Source: Prevotella merdae
GTDB lineage: Bacteria > Bacteroidota > Bacteroidia > Bacteroidales > Bacteroidaceae
DNA length: 64,000 nt
Reading direction: 5' to 3'
Assembly (NCBI RefSeq): GCF_900290275.1
Contig: NZ_LT985325.1
Location: forward strand, 298,808 to 362,807
How positions within the stretch are numbered: the stretch's first letter is position 1; each line of letters begins with the position of its first letter. Both the position numbers and the translations under genes were made by a program. Under the pieces are notes generated by a model that was given only the letters and a program-made list of their open reading frames with translations, was not told the origin of the DNA and did no database searches. This document shows positions 1 through 8,390 of the stretch, one piece after another.

Positions 1-1
1 C

Positions 2-325
2 GAGAAAATACTCAGTAACACAGTTGTCGACAAAGAGTCATGTCCCGAAGTCGGCAAGCTGTCCCTATATGTAGATAAGGTGAATCTTCCTGACTATATC
101 GCCCAACTCAGTGAGTGTCAAAATGCCACCGAACTTGCTAAAGTAGTAATTTACATGTTCGAGCAGGAACCAAAACTTACCGAAGAAGAGATAGTAAAGG
201 AGCGTTTCATAAGTATCCTCCTTCCTTTAGCTACTAAGCTTACCAAGGGTAGAAGCATTGACAACCTACGTGCTCGCATCAACGACGCCTTATTGTCACG
301 CCCCAAACCCAATCGCATAAAATAA
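2..325 (+). CDS. C-terminal part of a Bacteroidales hypothetical protein (5' end outside window)
   Basis: The reading frame is open from base 2 to the TAA at 323-325, so this is the last 107 codons of a longer gene. A GTG at 80 could start a shorter ORF, but the frame continues upstream with normal-looking protein (KLSLYVDKVNLPDY), so I treat it as truncated by the window. The sequence has a conserved-looking tail (VKERFISILLPLATKLTKG, then DNLRARINDAL) and no motif of known function. From memory, Prevotella genomes carry small proteins that begin with a TETITINGGSNQ-type N-terminus and end with this kind of tail. If so, the truncated ORF at 459-683 is a decayed paralogue. Function unknown. 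Confidence 0.65.
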   Translation, partial: EKILSNTVVDKESCPEVGKLSLYVDKVNLPDYIAQLSECQNATELAKVVIYMFEQEPKLTEEEIVKERFISILLPLATKLTKGRSIDNLRARINDALLSRPKPNRIK

Positions 326-345
326 TCAAAATCTATAGCAAAAAG

Positions 346-433
346 TATATTATATTACTTTGCCATTTATATTATATTAAAGTGGCATTTATATTATATT
401 AAATCGCCAAGTATATTATATTACTTTTTCGTT
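346..433. repeat. Four-copy 22-bp direct repeat (iteron-like array)
   Basis: TATATTATATTA starts at 346, 368, 390 and 412, exactly 22 bp apart each time. The 10-bp spacers vary (ctttgccatt, aagtggcatt, aatcgccaag). A period of two helical turns suggests a protein binding along one face of the DNA. It lies between the tail of one hypothetical gene and a fragment that may be its paralogue, so it may be the promoter/operator of that gene family rather than a replication origin; no rep gene is visible. Confidence 0.8.
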
Positions 434-458
434 AAACTACAACCCATGTGAATTTATC

Positions 459-683
459 ATGACAACAGAAACAATTACCATCAATGGAGGCAGCAACCAG
501 ATACTGCCCAACGCCACCCAGTCAATCCAGATCTTCATCGGCGACGAGTTCCTTAACCAAAAGTCGAACGTCGCAGACAAGCTCAAAGTAGAAGTAGTTA
601 GCACCCCATTCTTCAGCATGAAGTTCAACTTCTTTCTATTCACCCTAAAAATAAATTGGAAGTTCTCCCTCAATAGACGGTAA
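459..683 (+). pseudogene. Truncated N-terminal fragment, probable paralogue of the gene ending at 325
   Basis: The first ~43 residues (MTTETITINGGSNQILPNAT and onward to SNVADKL) look like genuine, conserved protein. After that the frame runs into KFNFFLFTLKINWKFSLNRR, which reads like translated non-coding DNA, and it stops just before a large hairpin repeat. I infer a gene broken after codon ~45, with the remainder lost or replaced by the repeat. Identification as a paralogue of the 2-325 gene rests on memory of the family and was not tested. Start ATG at 459, shortly after the iteron array. Confidence 0.5.
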
Positions 684-687
684 AGTG

Positions 688-799
688 GGAGCGGGGACGC
701 CCTCGTCCTCGACAAAGCAATAGATTCTCCCAAATTCTTTCGGGGACGAGGGCGTCCCCGCTCCTATACAAAGGGCTATGCCCTAAATTGAACACTAAC
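688..799. repeat. Hairpin repeat with conserved 36-nt tail, copy A
   Basis: Arms GGAGCGGGGACGCCCTCGTC (from 688) and its complement (741-763) form a long GC-rich stem with a ~30-nt loop. They are followed at 764-799 by a tail, CTATACAAAGGGCTATGCCC then TAAATTGAACACTAAC, which recurs behind a different hairpin at 8468-8503 and at 9449-9483. The tail contains its own mini-hairpin GGGCTATGCCC. The right stem arm alone occurs again at about 42068-42092. The tail ends 29 nt before the start of the MBL gene. Confidence 0.8.
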
Positions 800-828
800 C
801 TTACGAATAAAATTCTATATAAGCAATT

Positions 829-1830
829 ATGGCAATAAATATATCTTTACTTCCTGCCGAACATGGTGATTGCATATTCGTTTCTGCATATGATTACAAT
901 GTTCTCATAGATGGAGGTGTCGCCCAAACTTATCAGGATTTGCATGACAGAAGAGATCCAGATAAACCATTGAAACAGTTGATAAACAAGTTGCATGAAG
1001 AGAATAAGCATATAGATTTGCTTATTGTTACGCATGTTGACGATGATCATATAGGAGGAATCATAGAATGGTTTGAAGATGAGTTCCCTAAAGAAGATTT
1101 TGTGAGAGAAATCTGGATGAATGACGATGTTATTCTATCCGATAAATCCAGTTTGCAAAATTCTCCAACCCAAGCAGGGAAACTACTTGAATTGTGGAGA
1201 GACAAAGGACGCTGCTATAATAATAATATAGTGCAAGGAGAAGAATTTGATAGAGGACCCTTCCATATCAAAGTGTTAGCACCATTGTCAAAATATCGAA
1301 ACAGTATTGCCGAGAAGATAAGTGCTTCATTGCAAAATACAGGTACTGCCAATGGTACAGATTCTGTCTCATTAAAAGAATTAGTAGCTCAACCATGGAA
1401 GAATGGAACCCTCACAAAAGAGAATAGAGCTTCTATTGCTTTTGAACTCTCTACAATAGATGGTGATAAGGTATTGTTGCTTGGTGATGCTCATATTAAA
1501 GATATTATGAATGGTCTTGATTATTTTTACCCAAAGCAAGATCACCCCATCAGATACAAAATCATAAAACTCTCACATCATGGTAGTAAGAACAATTTTA
1601 GTCCAACCTTTATACAAAAGGTACATGCAGATACTTTTCTTGTTTCTACCAATGGAGATTTCTTTGGGCATCCAGATAAAGAGGTTATTGCTCAAATAAT
1701 CTGTAATACAGATTCAATTATAGGCTTCAATTACAGAGAACGTAAGGATAGCTTGTTTACTAAGCAGGACTTTATGGATTTCCCTAATTTGAAGGAACGT
1801 GTATTTACCACTATATCATGCTTGGAATAG
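829..1830 (+). CDS. MBL-fold metallohydrolase of a putative ABC-3C-type defence operon
   Basis: 333 aa, with the ComEC/Rec2-like metallo-beta-lactamase layout: an N-terminal strand plus EHGDC, LIDGG, the metal motif THVDDDHIGG (H69, D71, D73, H74), a later LLLGDAH, and LSHHGSKNNF. This fold usually gives a metal-dependent hydrolase; nuclease or phosphodiesterase activity is likely but the substrate cannot be read from sequence. No signal peptide, so cytosolic. It is first in an operon and overlaps the trypsin-like gene by 13 bp, which implies translational coupling. MBL plus trypsin-like protease pairs also occur in Avs1-type anti-phage systems, but there the ATPase is a STAND protein; here it is SMC-like. 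The ATG lies 29 nt after the conserved repeat tail. Confidence 0.8.
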   Translation: MAINISLLPAEHGDCIFVSAYDYNVLIDGGVAQTYQDLHDRRDPDKPLKQLINKLHEENKHIDLLIVTHVDDDHIGGIIEWFEDEFPKEDFVREIWMNDDVILSDKSSLQNSPTQAGKLLELWRDKGRCYNNNIVQGEEFDRGPFHIKVLAPLSKYRNSIAEKISASLQNTGTANGTDSVSLKELVAQPWKNGTLTKENRASIAFELSTIDGDKVLLLGDAHIKDIMNGLDYFYPKQDHPIRYKIIKLSHHGSKNNFSPTFIQKVHADTFLVSTNGDFFGHPDKEVIAQIICNTDSIIGFNYRERKDSLFTKQDFMDFPNLKERVFTTISCLE

Positions 1831-3110
1831 ACGATATAAAACAGAAACTTACAGTCAGGGTTAATGATGGAACAGGGGTTCTTGTTTCTCCATTAGACAA
1901 GGACATTTTGTATGTATTTACATGCAGACATGTTGTGTTAGATGAAGGTAAAAACATATTGCCAATAGACAATATTTCCATCAGCTATGATGAGGCTAAT
2001 AGTAAACAGGCACATGTCTTTACCATTCAAAGTGTTGAAGTCTCCGAACAAGTAGACAATGATATTGCAGTATTGGTTGTGAAACGTGACATAGATATTC
2101 CACATCTTTATATATCTTCTGATAGAATAGGATGTTTTCATATAGGCTTTCCAAAATCTCGAAAGAACGCAGAAGATAAAATAGGAAATACCTTGGTACT
2201 GCATATTGCACATTTTGATAGTAACAGTGAAACAGATATTGTTGAATATCAATATGATGTAAATAATAAAGAAAATGAAATCAAAGGTATGTCCGGAGGT
2301 GGTATTTTAAATAAAGATTGTAAACTGGTTGGTATTCATACTCAGTCTGCCATGCATGACAAACAGGAAATGCTTGGCAAGTGTGGAATGATACCGATAT
2401 CCCTCTTTTTGCAACTTATTGCTGAAAAAAAGTTACCGCCAGTCCTTAAATTTGATTTAAGTTACTTTGGCAAGATGGTTGGATGGGTGTTTGACTTCAG
2501 TTGTGAACGCTTTGTAGACGATAGAACTGCTCAATTTACATCTGATTTAGACCAATATAAAGCCATAGTTGAGCAATGGTCTCCTATTCGGATATTTGAT
2601 GTATTGATAAAGAAAGGTAAAATCAATGAAGGAACAAAATTGGAAGGCTTGGACCAAAGATATTGGCAAGCATTCACCTTGTTTATAGTTGGTGTTATAG
2701 CCTTGCTTGACTTGAATGAGCCTGATGGCGAAAAAGCAATAGTCTCTTTGTATGAGAAATTCCACTATTGCTATTCCAACGAAGAGTTGGATGTATATGA
2801 TGTAAGGGAAAAACTTGAAGCCAAGTTGGTTGTTGGAAAAATTAAGGGAGCATATCTTGTAGTGGGTGGACTCAATAAAACCGTATTTTATGGAAACTAT
2901 GCTGCTCCAAAAGCACAGGTACCCGACCTCAGAAAGGCGGAAATCATAGAAGAAAATGATATTTCAAGGTCTCGTTCAAATGTATTCAATCAGATGACAA
3001 TTATCAATAATAACATCTTTGAGACTGCTGTCAAGGATTGCGCCAATACAATAAAGGAAGTTACGATAGAACATTATCGTAACAAGTTGAAAGAAATTAT
3101 AGAAGTGTAG
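1818..3110 (+). CDS. Trypsin-like serine protease with C-terminal system-specific domain
   Basis: 430 aa. The N-terminal ~190 residues are a chymotrypsin/trypsin-like peptidase without signal peptide: GTGVLVSP, then FTCRHVV (H38), NDIAVLVV (D82) and GMSGGGIL (S159), giving a complete catalytic triad in the right order. Residues ~200-430 are a mainly helical region I cannot name. By position it should be the module that links the effector to the ABC-3C machinery. The gene overlaps the MBL gene by 13 bp and is followed 2 nt later by the middle component. Cytosolic trypsin-fold proteases in such operons are thought to act as effectors cleaving a host or partner protein upon phage sensing; that role is inference here. 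Confidence 0.8.
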   Translation: MLGIDDIKQKLTVRVNDGTGVLVSPLDKDILYVFTCRHVVLDEGKNILPIDNISISYDEANSKQAHVFTIQSVEVSEQVDNDIAVLVVKRDIDIPHLYISSDRIGCFHIGFPKSRKNAEDKIGNTLVLHIAHFDSNSETDIVEYQYDVNNKENEIKGMSGGGILNKDCKLVGIHTQSAMHDKQEMLGKCGMIPISLFLQLIAEKKLPPVLKFDLSYFGKMVGWVFDFSCERFVDDRTAQFTSDLDQYKAIVEQWSPIRIFDVLIKKGKINEGTKLEGLDQRYWQAFTLFIVGVIALLDLNEPDGEKAIVSLYEKFHYCYSNEELDVYDVREKLEAKLVVGKIKGAYLVVGGLNKTVFYGNYAAPKAQVPDLRKAEIIEENDISRSRSNVFNQMTIINNNIFETAVKDCANTIKEVTIEHYRNKLKEIIEV

Positions 3111-3112
3111 GT

Positions 3113-3541
3113 ATGGAAATCACTCTTGATGTTTGGAAAAAAGACTGTTTTGGAATCGGTCGGGAATTTGTAGTTGCTGTAACCCCAGTTCTAACAGAAA
3201 AAGAACTGCGCCAGTATTGGAAAGATTTCAGAAATCTTCTTATTCATGACTACCAAATTGAAGATATAGATGAGTTTACTCGTTGGAACTTCTATCTTTT
3301 TTATGTTGTTCCAGACAAAAACATGATAGACCGTTCGCTGAAATACAAAATTGAGCATGATACAATATCCTCTCGTAAAATTATAGTCAACGAAAGTGAC
3401 ATAAAAGAAGGTGCGGACAATTTAATAGACCTATACATAAGGTATATTATAAAACCTACAGAGCAAATGAAAAAGGGATTTGCAATGTATGACAGTAATC
3501 CAGAACTCTTAAAGATATATCAAAGCAATGAAGATAAATAA
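3113..3541 (+). CDS. Small middle component, ABC-3C MC1-like
   Basis: 142 aa, no signal peptide or membrane segment. The core (WNFYLFYVV, then SLKYKIEHDTISSRKIIV) resembles what I remember of ABC-three component middle component 1, a small adaptor encoded immediately before the SMC-like ATPase. Position is the strongest evidence: 2 nt after the protease gene, and its last 14 nt overlap the ATPase gene. In Aravind-group descriptions of ABC-3C, the middle component joins the ATPase to the effector. I have no catalytic residues to report. Moderate confidence in the family and high confidence that it is a real gene. Confidence 0.65.
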   Translation: MEITLDVWKKDCFGIGREFVVAVTPVLTEKELRQYWKDFRNLLIHDYQIEDIDEFTRWNFYLFYVVPDKNMIDRSLKYKIEHDTISSRKIIVNESDIKEGADNLIDLYIRYIIKPTEQMKKGFAMYDSNPELLKIYQSNEDK

Positions 3542-6500
3542 GGTGAACATACATGCTTTCCGACTTTTTGGAGATGAGTCGGTTGATTTTTCTGCTAAAA
3601 AAGATAGCAGAAAAACAGCAAACTTTGTTGCTCTTTATGCTCCGAATGGATTTGGCAAGACAAGTCTCTTCGATTCAATGGAATTCTGTATGACAGGAAA
3701 AATTCATCGTCTTGATGATAATCTTCCAGAAAATGCCAGTGAGGACAAATCTCATTCTGGCAATAAATCTTTTATACATAACAAGGATTTACCAGGAGAG
3801 CATATAAAAGTCGAAATGGATTTCGACGACAGAAATTCTATCGTTAGAACTTGCAATCCAGATGAAGAATATCAGATATTACAAGGTGATGGAGAAAACG
3901 CATTTTTCACAAATGCCATTCTGTCACAGGATTTCTTCTCTGAATTTATTTCAAACAAGGATGCCAAAAGTCGTTTCGAGATATTTACGAAAAGGTTTAG
4001 GGAAACTGAAGGATTGTTGGATTATAGGCTTTGGTTAAAAGAGAAGTACACAAGCAGTGGGCGCCAAATCACTTCATTGGGCAGACAAATAAAGGATAAA
4101 ACAGCCCAATTGAATCAGGAAATTGTAAATGTAGATTTGAAGGCAAAACTATCAGATGTCTTAGTCTCTTTAAAATCTGTGGGTATCTCTGTTGATATCA
4201 AAGAGTCTTTCTCTGACAAATACTTGAAGGAACTCATGTTTCAAGCAGAGATTTGGCAGGAACAAGCTTCTAAACGTCATGAGGTGCTGGTATCATTAAT
4301 TACTGCTTACCAGAAAGTGGAAAGCGGTACAGATGGATTGAGCAGTATCTATCAGCTTCCTTCACTTGTTGAAAGAAAGAATGCAATTCAAGAAGACGTG
4401 AATGACCTTTTGCATCGTATTGCTGACATTAAAAGATATACGGAATTGTCTGAACAGTTGATTAGACTGCAAGAATTTGAAGTAGAATCAAAAGGAAAAA
4501 GTAAAAGGTTAGAATTCTTGATAGCCCATTATTTGCAATTCTGCGAAATAGCCAAAGAATTAACAAGTAAGAAGCTATATGTAGAAAAACAAAATGTCCA
4601 AATCGAAGAAGTTTTAAAAAACAAAGATATAACCGCCAAGCAATTGTCTCTTTTGCAAGATGAATTGTCTAACCTTGCGAGACAACAAATTGCTGTAATT
4701 GAGAAATTGGAGCATCTTCACGAAAGTTATAAGGAAATGAGCAAGCTAAGAATTTCACTTGATGAAGAGTCTAAGAAATTGGCAATAGCTCAATCTAAAA
4801 AAGAAGATTTAGATAAGGAAGTTTTATCGTTACGTAGCAAGTTAAGCAAACTTCATTCCCTATACGAAACTTTATGCGAACGAAAAGTTAACTTTACTGA
4901 TAACCTGTTCGTAAAAGAAATGAAAGGCATCGTTGATGTCTTAAATGAAATTGGGAAAATAGACAAAGAAATTAAAGATGTAGATAATTCGATTGCTGAA
5001 AAGAAAAGCTACCTTGGAGATATAGAAACATTAGTTGCCAACTCACGTGCTATTCTTTCAAAAATAGAAGGAGGAGTGTGCCCTTTGTGTGGCTATGATT
5101 ATCATTCTCAAGAAACTCTTTTGAAAAGTATATCAACGAATACAATTGTAGAGAAGTCCTTGCAATTAGATATTCAAAAGAGAGAACTTCTTGTTTCTTC
5201 CAAGGTAGAACTTTATTCAAAAAAAGAGAAACTTTTTACAGATTTGATAGCCACTGTTGATGAACAATTGCAGAAAACAGAGGCTCTACTTAAGGAATCA
5301 AAAATCAATTTTGATAAAACAACCAAGAGTATATCTGAATTGACTATTGGTATAGAAAAAAATCAAAGTCGTTTAAAAGAATTATACACCGAGTTGGCTG
5401 ATATTTCTGAAGATAAAATACGTCAAGTTTTAGAAGCCAATAAGGAAATGTATGCTAACAGCATTCTTGAAAAACAAGGTTGTTTAAAATCACTTGAAGA
5501 GGAACTTTCTAAAAAAGAACTTCAACTTACAGAAATTAAAAAAAATATAGAAATAGCATATAAAGAAATTACAACTATCAAATCTGGCGATTTCTATATG
5601 GGGTATGTAAGCAAGTTGGAAACTGCTCGTGTGACAGATGAAACGTTTACGCAATGGAAAGAAACGCTTAAAGAGGAAAATATAAAACAAGAAAAGATAA
5701 AAGCGGAAATTCAAAAAAACAATCAAGAATTGGCTATTCTGAAAGAAAAGAAAGTGCTTGTAGAACGAATAGATGTTTTACAAAAGCAATATGATGAAAG
5801 AATAGCGCAAATACATAAAATTGAGAAGGAAAGAATGCAGATACTAGATTATCTTGAAACAGAATGCCGTTTAATCGATACTCATACTCAATCTTCTGAT
5901 CAGGAAATTGTCTCTAAATTTGAGTATGGACTCAAGCAACAGAAGACCTTGAAGGCAGAACAAGAGAAACGGCAAATGGTATTAGGTGATTATATCTCGG
6001 TTCTGCACCTTATTGAGATATTTCTGGGTAATAAACGCATAGAGACAGAACTTTTTAATTTGAGAAAACAGGAAGAAAAGATAAAACATTTAAAGGAGTC
6101 TTTTAAGGAAGAGATAGATGGCATTCAACATTATCTTGAAAAATTCGTGGATAGTTATTTTGAGCTTGACCTTATCAATAGGTTGTACAATGCCATTGAT
6201 CCTCATCCCGATTACAAGGAGATACAGTTCAAATGTGATTTCAAGCTAAAAAATCCACGATTGAAAGTTTTAGTAAATAGCAGGGAAGATGGAAAAGAAA
6301 GTATTGTGCCAAACTTGTATTTCAGTACTGCCCAAATCAACATTCTTTCTTTTTGCATATTTCTAGCAAAGGCATTGTTTGCAACCGATGATGAAGGAAA
6401 AAGCATGGATTGTATATTCATTGATGATCCTATTCAAGCTTTGGATGACATCAATATCCTTTCCATCATAGACCTTTTGAGAAATGTTGCCTTTTCAATG

Positions 6501-6629
6501 GACAAACAGATTGTATTGACAACACATGATCGTAACTTCTTCGAATTGTTGCAAAAGAAAGTACCTGATACACTTTTCAACTCTCGTTTCATAACGTTGC
6601 CAGAGCGTGGAAAGTTTGCGTATGTCTAA
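3528..6629 (+). CDS. SMC/Rad50-like coiled-coil ATPase with zinc hook
   Basis: 1033 aa. The N-terminal half of the ABC ATPase head has Walker A APNGFGKTS at residues 38-46 (K44). Long heptad-rich coiled coils run from ~170 to ~860, interrupted by a Rad50-type zinc hook CPLC at C518/C521, almost exactly midway. The C-terminal head half has the signature region around LYFSTAQINILSFCIFL and Walker B CIFIDDPIQALDD (D966, D967), followed by a switch His in LTTHDRNF. It is therefore a complete ATPase able to form a hook-mediated dimer, and a likely DNA sensor for the operon's effectors. It starts inside the middle-component gene (14-nt overlap). Confidence 0.88.
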   Translation: MKINKVNIHAFRLFGDESVDFSAKKDSRKTANFVALYAPNGFGKTSLFDSMEFCMTGKIHRLDDNLPENASEDKSHSGNKSFIHNKDLPGEHIKVEMDFDDRNSIVRTCNPDEEYQILQGDGENAFFTNAILSQDFFSEFISNKDAKSRFEIFTKRFRETEGLLDYRLWLKEKYTSSGRQITSLGRQIKDKTAQLNQEIVNVDLKAKLSDVLVSLKSVGISVDIKESFSDKYLKELMFQAEIWQEQASKRHEVLVSLITAYQKVESGTDGLSSIYQLPSLVERKNAIQEDVNDLLHRIADIKRYTELSEQLIRLQEFEVESKGKSKRLEFLIAHYLQFCEIAKELTSKKLYVEKQNVQIEEVLKNKDITAKQLSLLQDELSNLARQQIAVIEKLEHLHESYKEMSKLRISLDEESKKLAIAQSKKEDLDKEVLSLRSKLSKLHSLYETLCERKVNFTDNLFVKEMKGIVDVLNEIGKIDKEIKDVDNSIAEKKSYLGDIETLVANSRAILSKIEGGVCPLCGYDYHSQETLLKSISTNTIVEKSLQLDIQKRELLVSSKVELYSKKEKLFTDLIATVDEQLQKTEALLKESKINFDKTTKSISELTIGIEKNQSRLKELYTELADISEDKIRQVLEANKEMYANSILEKQGCLKSLEEELSKKELQLTEIKKNIEIAYKEITTIKSGDFYMGYVSKLETARVTDETFTQWKETLKEENIKQEKIKAEIQKNNQELAILKEKKVLVERIDVLQKQYDERIAQIHKIEKERMQILDYLETECRLIDTHTQSSDQEIVSKFEYGLKQQKTLKAEQEKRQMVLGDYISVLHLIEIFLGNKRIETELFNLRKQEEKIKHLKESFKEEIDGIQHYLEKFVDSYFELDLINRLYNAIDPHPDYKEIQFKCDFKLKNPRLKVLVNSREDGKESIVPNLYFSTAQINILSFCIFLAKALFATDDEGKSMDCIFIDDPIQALDDINILSIIDLLRNVAFSMDKQIVLTTHDRNFFELLQKKVPDTLFNSRFITLPERGKFAYV

Positions 6630-6645
6630 CTTCTAAGAATACGAT

Positions 6646-7404
6646 ATGACAACATATAAATATAAAGATGGAGATAAAGAGCTTTTTGCTAATGAAATGG
6701 ATGAGGTTGAGAACGTATCTTATAGGGATACGGTGATTAAATTTCAAGCTTCTTCAATAGCTCCAGTTTTGAAAGCATACCTTGATAAAGATAATAAATG
6801 TACGTTTTCATACAATGATGACACTGTTTATAATGCTGCATTGGAGATTGCAGAAAAGACGTATGAAGACTTTATTAAAAGTAGTTTTGATAGTTGCTTC
6901 AATAACCTTTTAAAGAAAGAATTTAGCAAAAAAGAACAAATACGTCTATTAAAGGGTGCTCAACTCACAGAAACTCAATTATCTTCTTTGTTCAACTTTG
7001 CTGAAGAATGTGGGTATAAGTTTAGCCATTATAAATGGCAAGGCGATCCTAAAAGTGTAAAAGAAGAGAAACTGCCTTCATTTATGCATCTTAAAGATGA
7101 TGGCTCTGTAGAATATGTTGGTGACACAACTTTAACAGAAGGTCAAATGCGAACAATCATAAATCAAGCAGATGTTTTGATTGCGAGAATATTTGATAAT
7201 GGTATTCATTGGCATTGCTTTTTACAAACATATAAAGGTTTGAAAGGAATGGAATCTGGTATACAAGGCAGCAGACCGCACTTGCATTATCTTTCAGATT
7301 CTTTCGGCATATCAAGAGACGATTTGGTGAAAATGATAAAAATGGGTAGATACCCAAATACCCCTGTACATATCCCTTTATTAATAGATAAATCTGAAGA
7401 CTAA
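6646..7404 (+). CDS. Unrecognised 252-aa protein, fifth gene of the ABC-3C-like operon
   Basis: Begins 16 nt after the ATPase stop in the same direction, so probably co-transcribed. I do not recognise the family. The protein is soluble and starts with a polar segment; residues ~90-125 are helical (KKEQIRLLKGAQLTETQLSSLF). The C-terminal third contains His/Trp-rich motifs HWHCF and SRPHLHYLSDSFGIS, then a segment that could be a small helix-turn-helix (SRDDLVKMIKMGRYPNTPVH). The paired H-x-H motifs could bind metal, but this is speculation. It may be an accessory effector, regulator or immunity component of the operon; nothing in sequence decides. Confidence 0.7.
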   Translation: MTTYKYKDGDKELFANEMDEVENVSYRDTVIKFQASSIAPVLKAYLDKDNKCTFSYNDDTVYNAALEIAEKTYEDFIKSSFDSCFNNLLKKEFSKKEQIRLLKGAQLTETQLSSLFNFAEECGYKFSHYKWQGDPKSVKEEKLPSFMHLKDDGSVEYVGDTTLTEGQMRTIINQADVLIARIFDNGIHWHCFLQTYKGLKGMESGIQGSRPHLHYLSDSFGISRDDLVKMIKMGRYPNTPVHIPLLIDKSED

Positions 7405-7498
7405 ATTCAAAATGTCAACTCAAACATTAAATTTCGAAAAGTGGTGTCGCTATATAAGGAGCTGAAGAATAAAGAATGTTCAAATAATCGTGGATATT

Positions 7499-7711
7499 AT
7501 GAATGAACAACAATACAACGAATTGCTGAAGACCTATACCAAGGAGGCTTTGGCAAACATGATAAAGGCAGATATACGCAATAGGTTTCCTGAACCTTAT
7601 GCAAGTATGTATTGCCAGCAGTTTGATAATTTCAAGAATGTTGCAGACTTCTTTGAATTTGCTGCAAAGTTAATGAGGAAATATCAAATTCTCAATAGTA
7701 ACGGGCATTAA
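7499..7711 (+). CDS. Small hypothetical protein (70 aa)
   Basis: The ATG at 7499 is preferred over the in-frame GTG at 7490. The product is hydrophilic and helical (NEQQYNELLKTYTKEALANM, then FKNVADFFEFAAKLMRKY) with no recognisable domain. The 95 nt between the preceding gene and this one hold a 17-codon ORF (7412-7465) that looks like debris. It may be the last gene of the defence operon or an independent small protein. It ends just before a repeat-filled, gene-poor stretch. Confidence 0.5.
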   Translation: MNEQQYNELLKTYTKEALANMIKADIRNRFPEPYASMYCQQFDNFKNVADFFEFAAKLMRKYQILNSNGH

Positions 7712-7752
7712 TGTTCACTCTACGCCCAAACATTAGCAACAGAGAATCAGAA

Positions 7753-7893
7753 AGTTAATTCATGAAATAATTTATGGATAATTTATGATGATTCATGTTT
7801 AAAGACGATCAATTCACAATTGACCAACTCACAATCGCAGGTGTAGCTGTGACCAACTCGTAACTCGTAATTCCTAACTCCTAACTCCTAATT
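7753..7893. repeat. Low-complexity 'CTAACTCC' repeat, copy 1
   Basis: A module that starts with AATTTATGATGATTCATG, continues with CAATTCACAATTGACCAACT and CAATCGCAGGTGTAGCTGTG, and ends in iterated TAACTCCTAACTCCTAA. A diverged copy in the same order is at 8168-8299, and a reverse-complement copy is at 46219-46320. Non-coding; sits between the small ORF at 7499-7711 and a pseudogene. Confidence 0.7.
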
Positions 7894-7899
7894 TTCTTT

Positions 7900-8132
7900 A
7901 TGGCTATATATATTGCACAATTACCGAGCAGCTCATTACCAGTAAGATTCAGAGCTCAGATCTTGATAAGCTCAAGAAGACGGCAGTTGAATGTATGAAA
8001 GATTACATCGAACACTCTGATTTTTCTACATAAGAGAAAGAGGAGCTGAAGAATAACTATGAGCATTGGGCTGACGTTACATTGAAGGGTATTAAACAAA
8101 GGTTACGTGATAGTGACAAATTGCTTGAATAA
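7900..8132 (+). pseudogene. Decayed small gene with frameshift and in-frame stop
   Basis: An ATG at 7900 opens a frame that closes quickly, but the +2 frame from 7920 reads as a sensible helical protein: ITEQLITSKIQSSDLDKLKK, then CMKDYIEHSDFST, a TAA at 8031-8033, then EKEELKNNYEHWADVTLKGI and RLRDSDKLLE, ending at the TAA at 8130-8132. One frameshift near the start and one nonsense codon would restore a ~75-aa protein. Family unknown. It lies between two copies of the low-complexity repeat, which suggests repeat-associated decay. Confidence 0.5.
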
Positions 8133-8167
8133 TCAAGATAAAAGTCAAGGATCAATTCAAACCATAT

Positions 8168-8299
8168 TAATTCGTGGCATAATTCATGGCCAATTTATTA
8201 TGATTCATGTTCAAAGACAATTAATTCACAATTGACCAACTCTCAATCGCATGCGTAGCAGCGAATAACTCAACACTCAACATTCAAAACTCCTAATTG
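8168..8299. repeat. Low-complexity 'CTAACTCC' repeat, copy 2
   Basis: Diverged copy of the module at 7753-7893: it shares TTATTATGATTCATGTTCAA, AATTCACAATTGACCAACT and the CAATCGCATGCGTAGCAGC core, then a degenerate tail ending in ACTCCTAATT. It is followed at about 8308-8380 by an imperfect inverted repeat with ends GAATTTTCG and CGAAAATC. Confidence 0.65.
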
Positions 8300-8390
8300 G
8301 CATTGTCGAGCGAAGAATTTTCGTGCCAACGAGAGCAGAGCCAAACTTGTTTAAGCTATGCCGAGTGCAGCCGAAAATCATGAAATAAAT

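Noticed and set aside
346..433. 22-bp repeat array as CRISPR
   Set aside because: The repeated unit is only 12 bp of AT-only sequence with 10-bp spacers and no cas genes; iteron/operator is more fitting.
688..764. GC-rich hairpin as a rho-independent terminator
   Set aside because: No T-tract follows, the loop is ~30 nt and part of the stem recurs at 42068 without a gene end; treated as a dispersed repeat.
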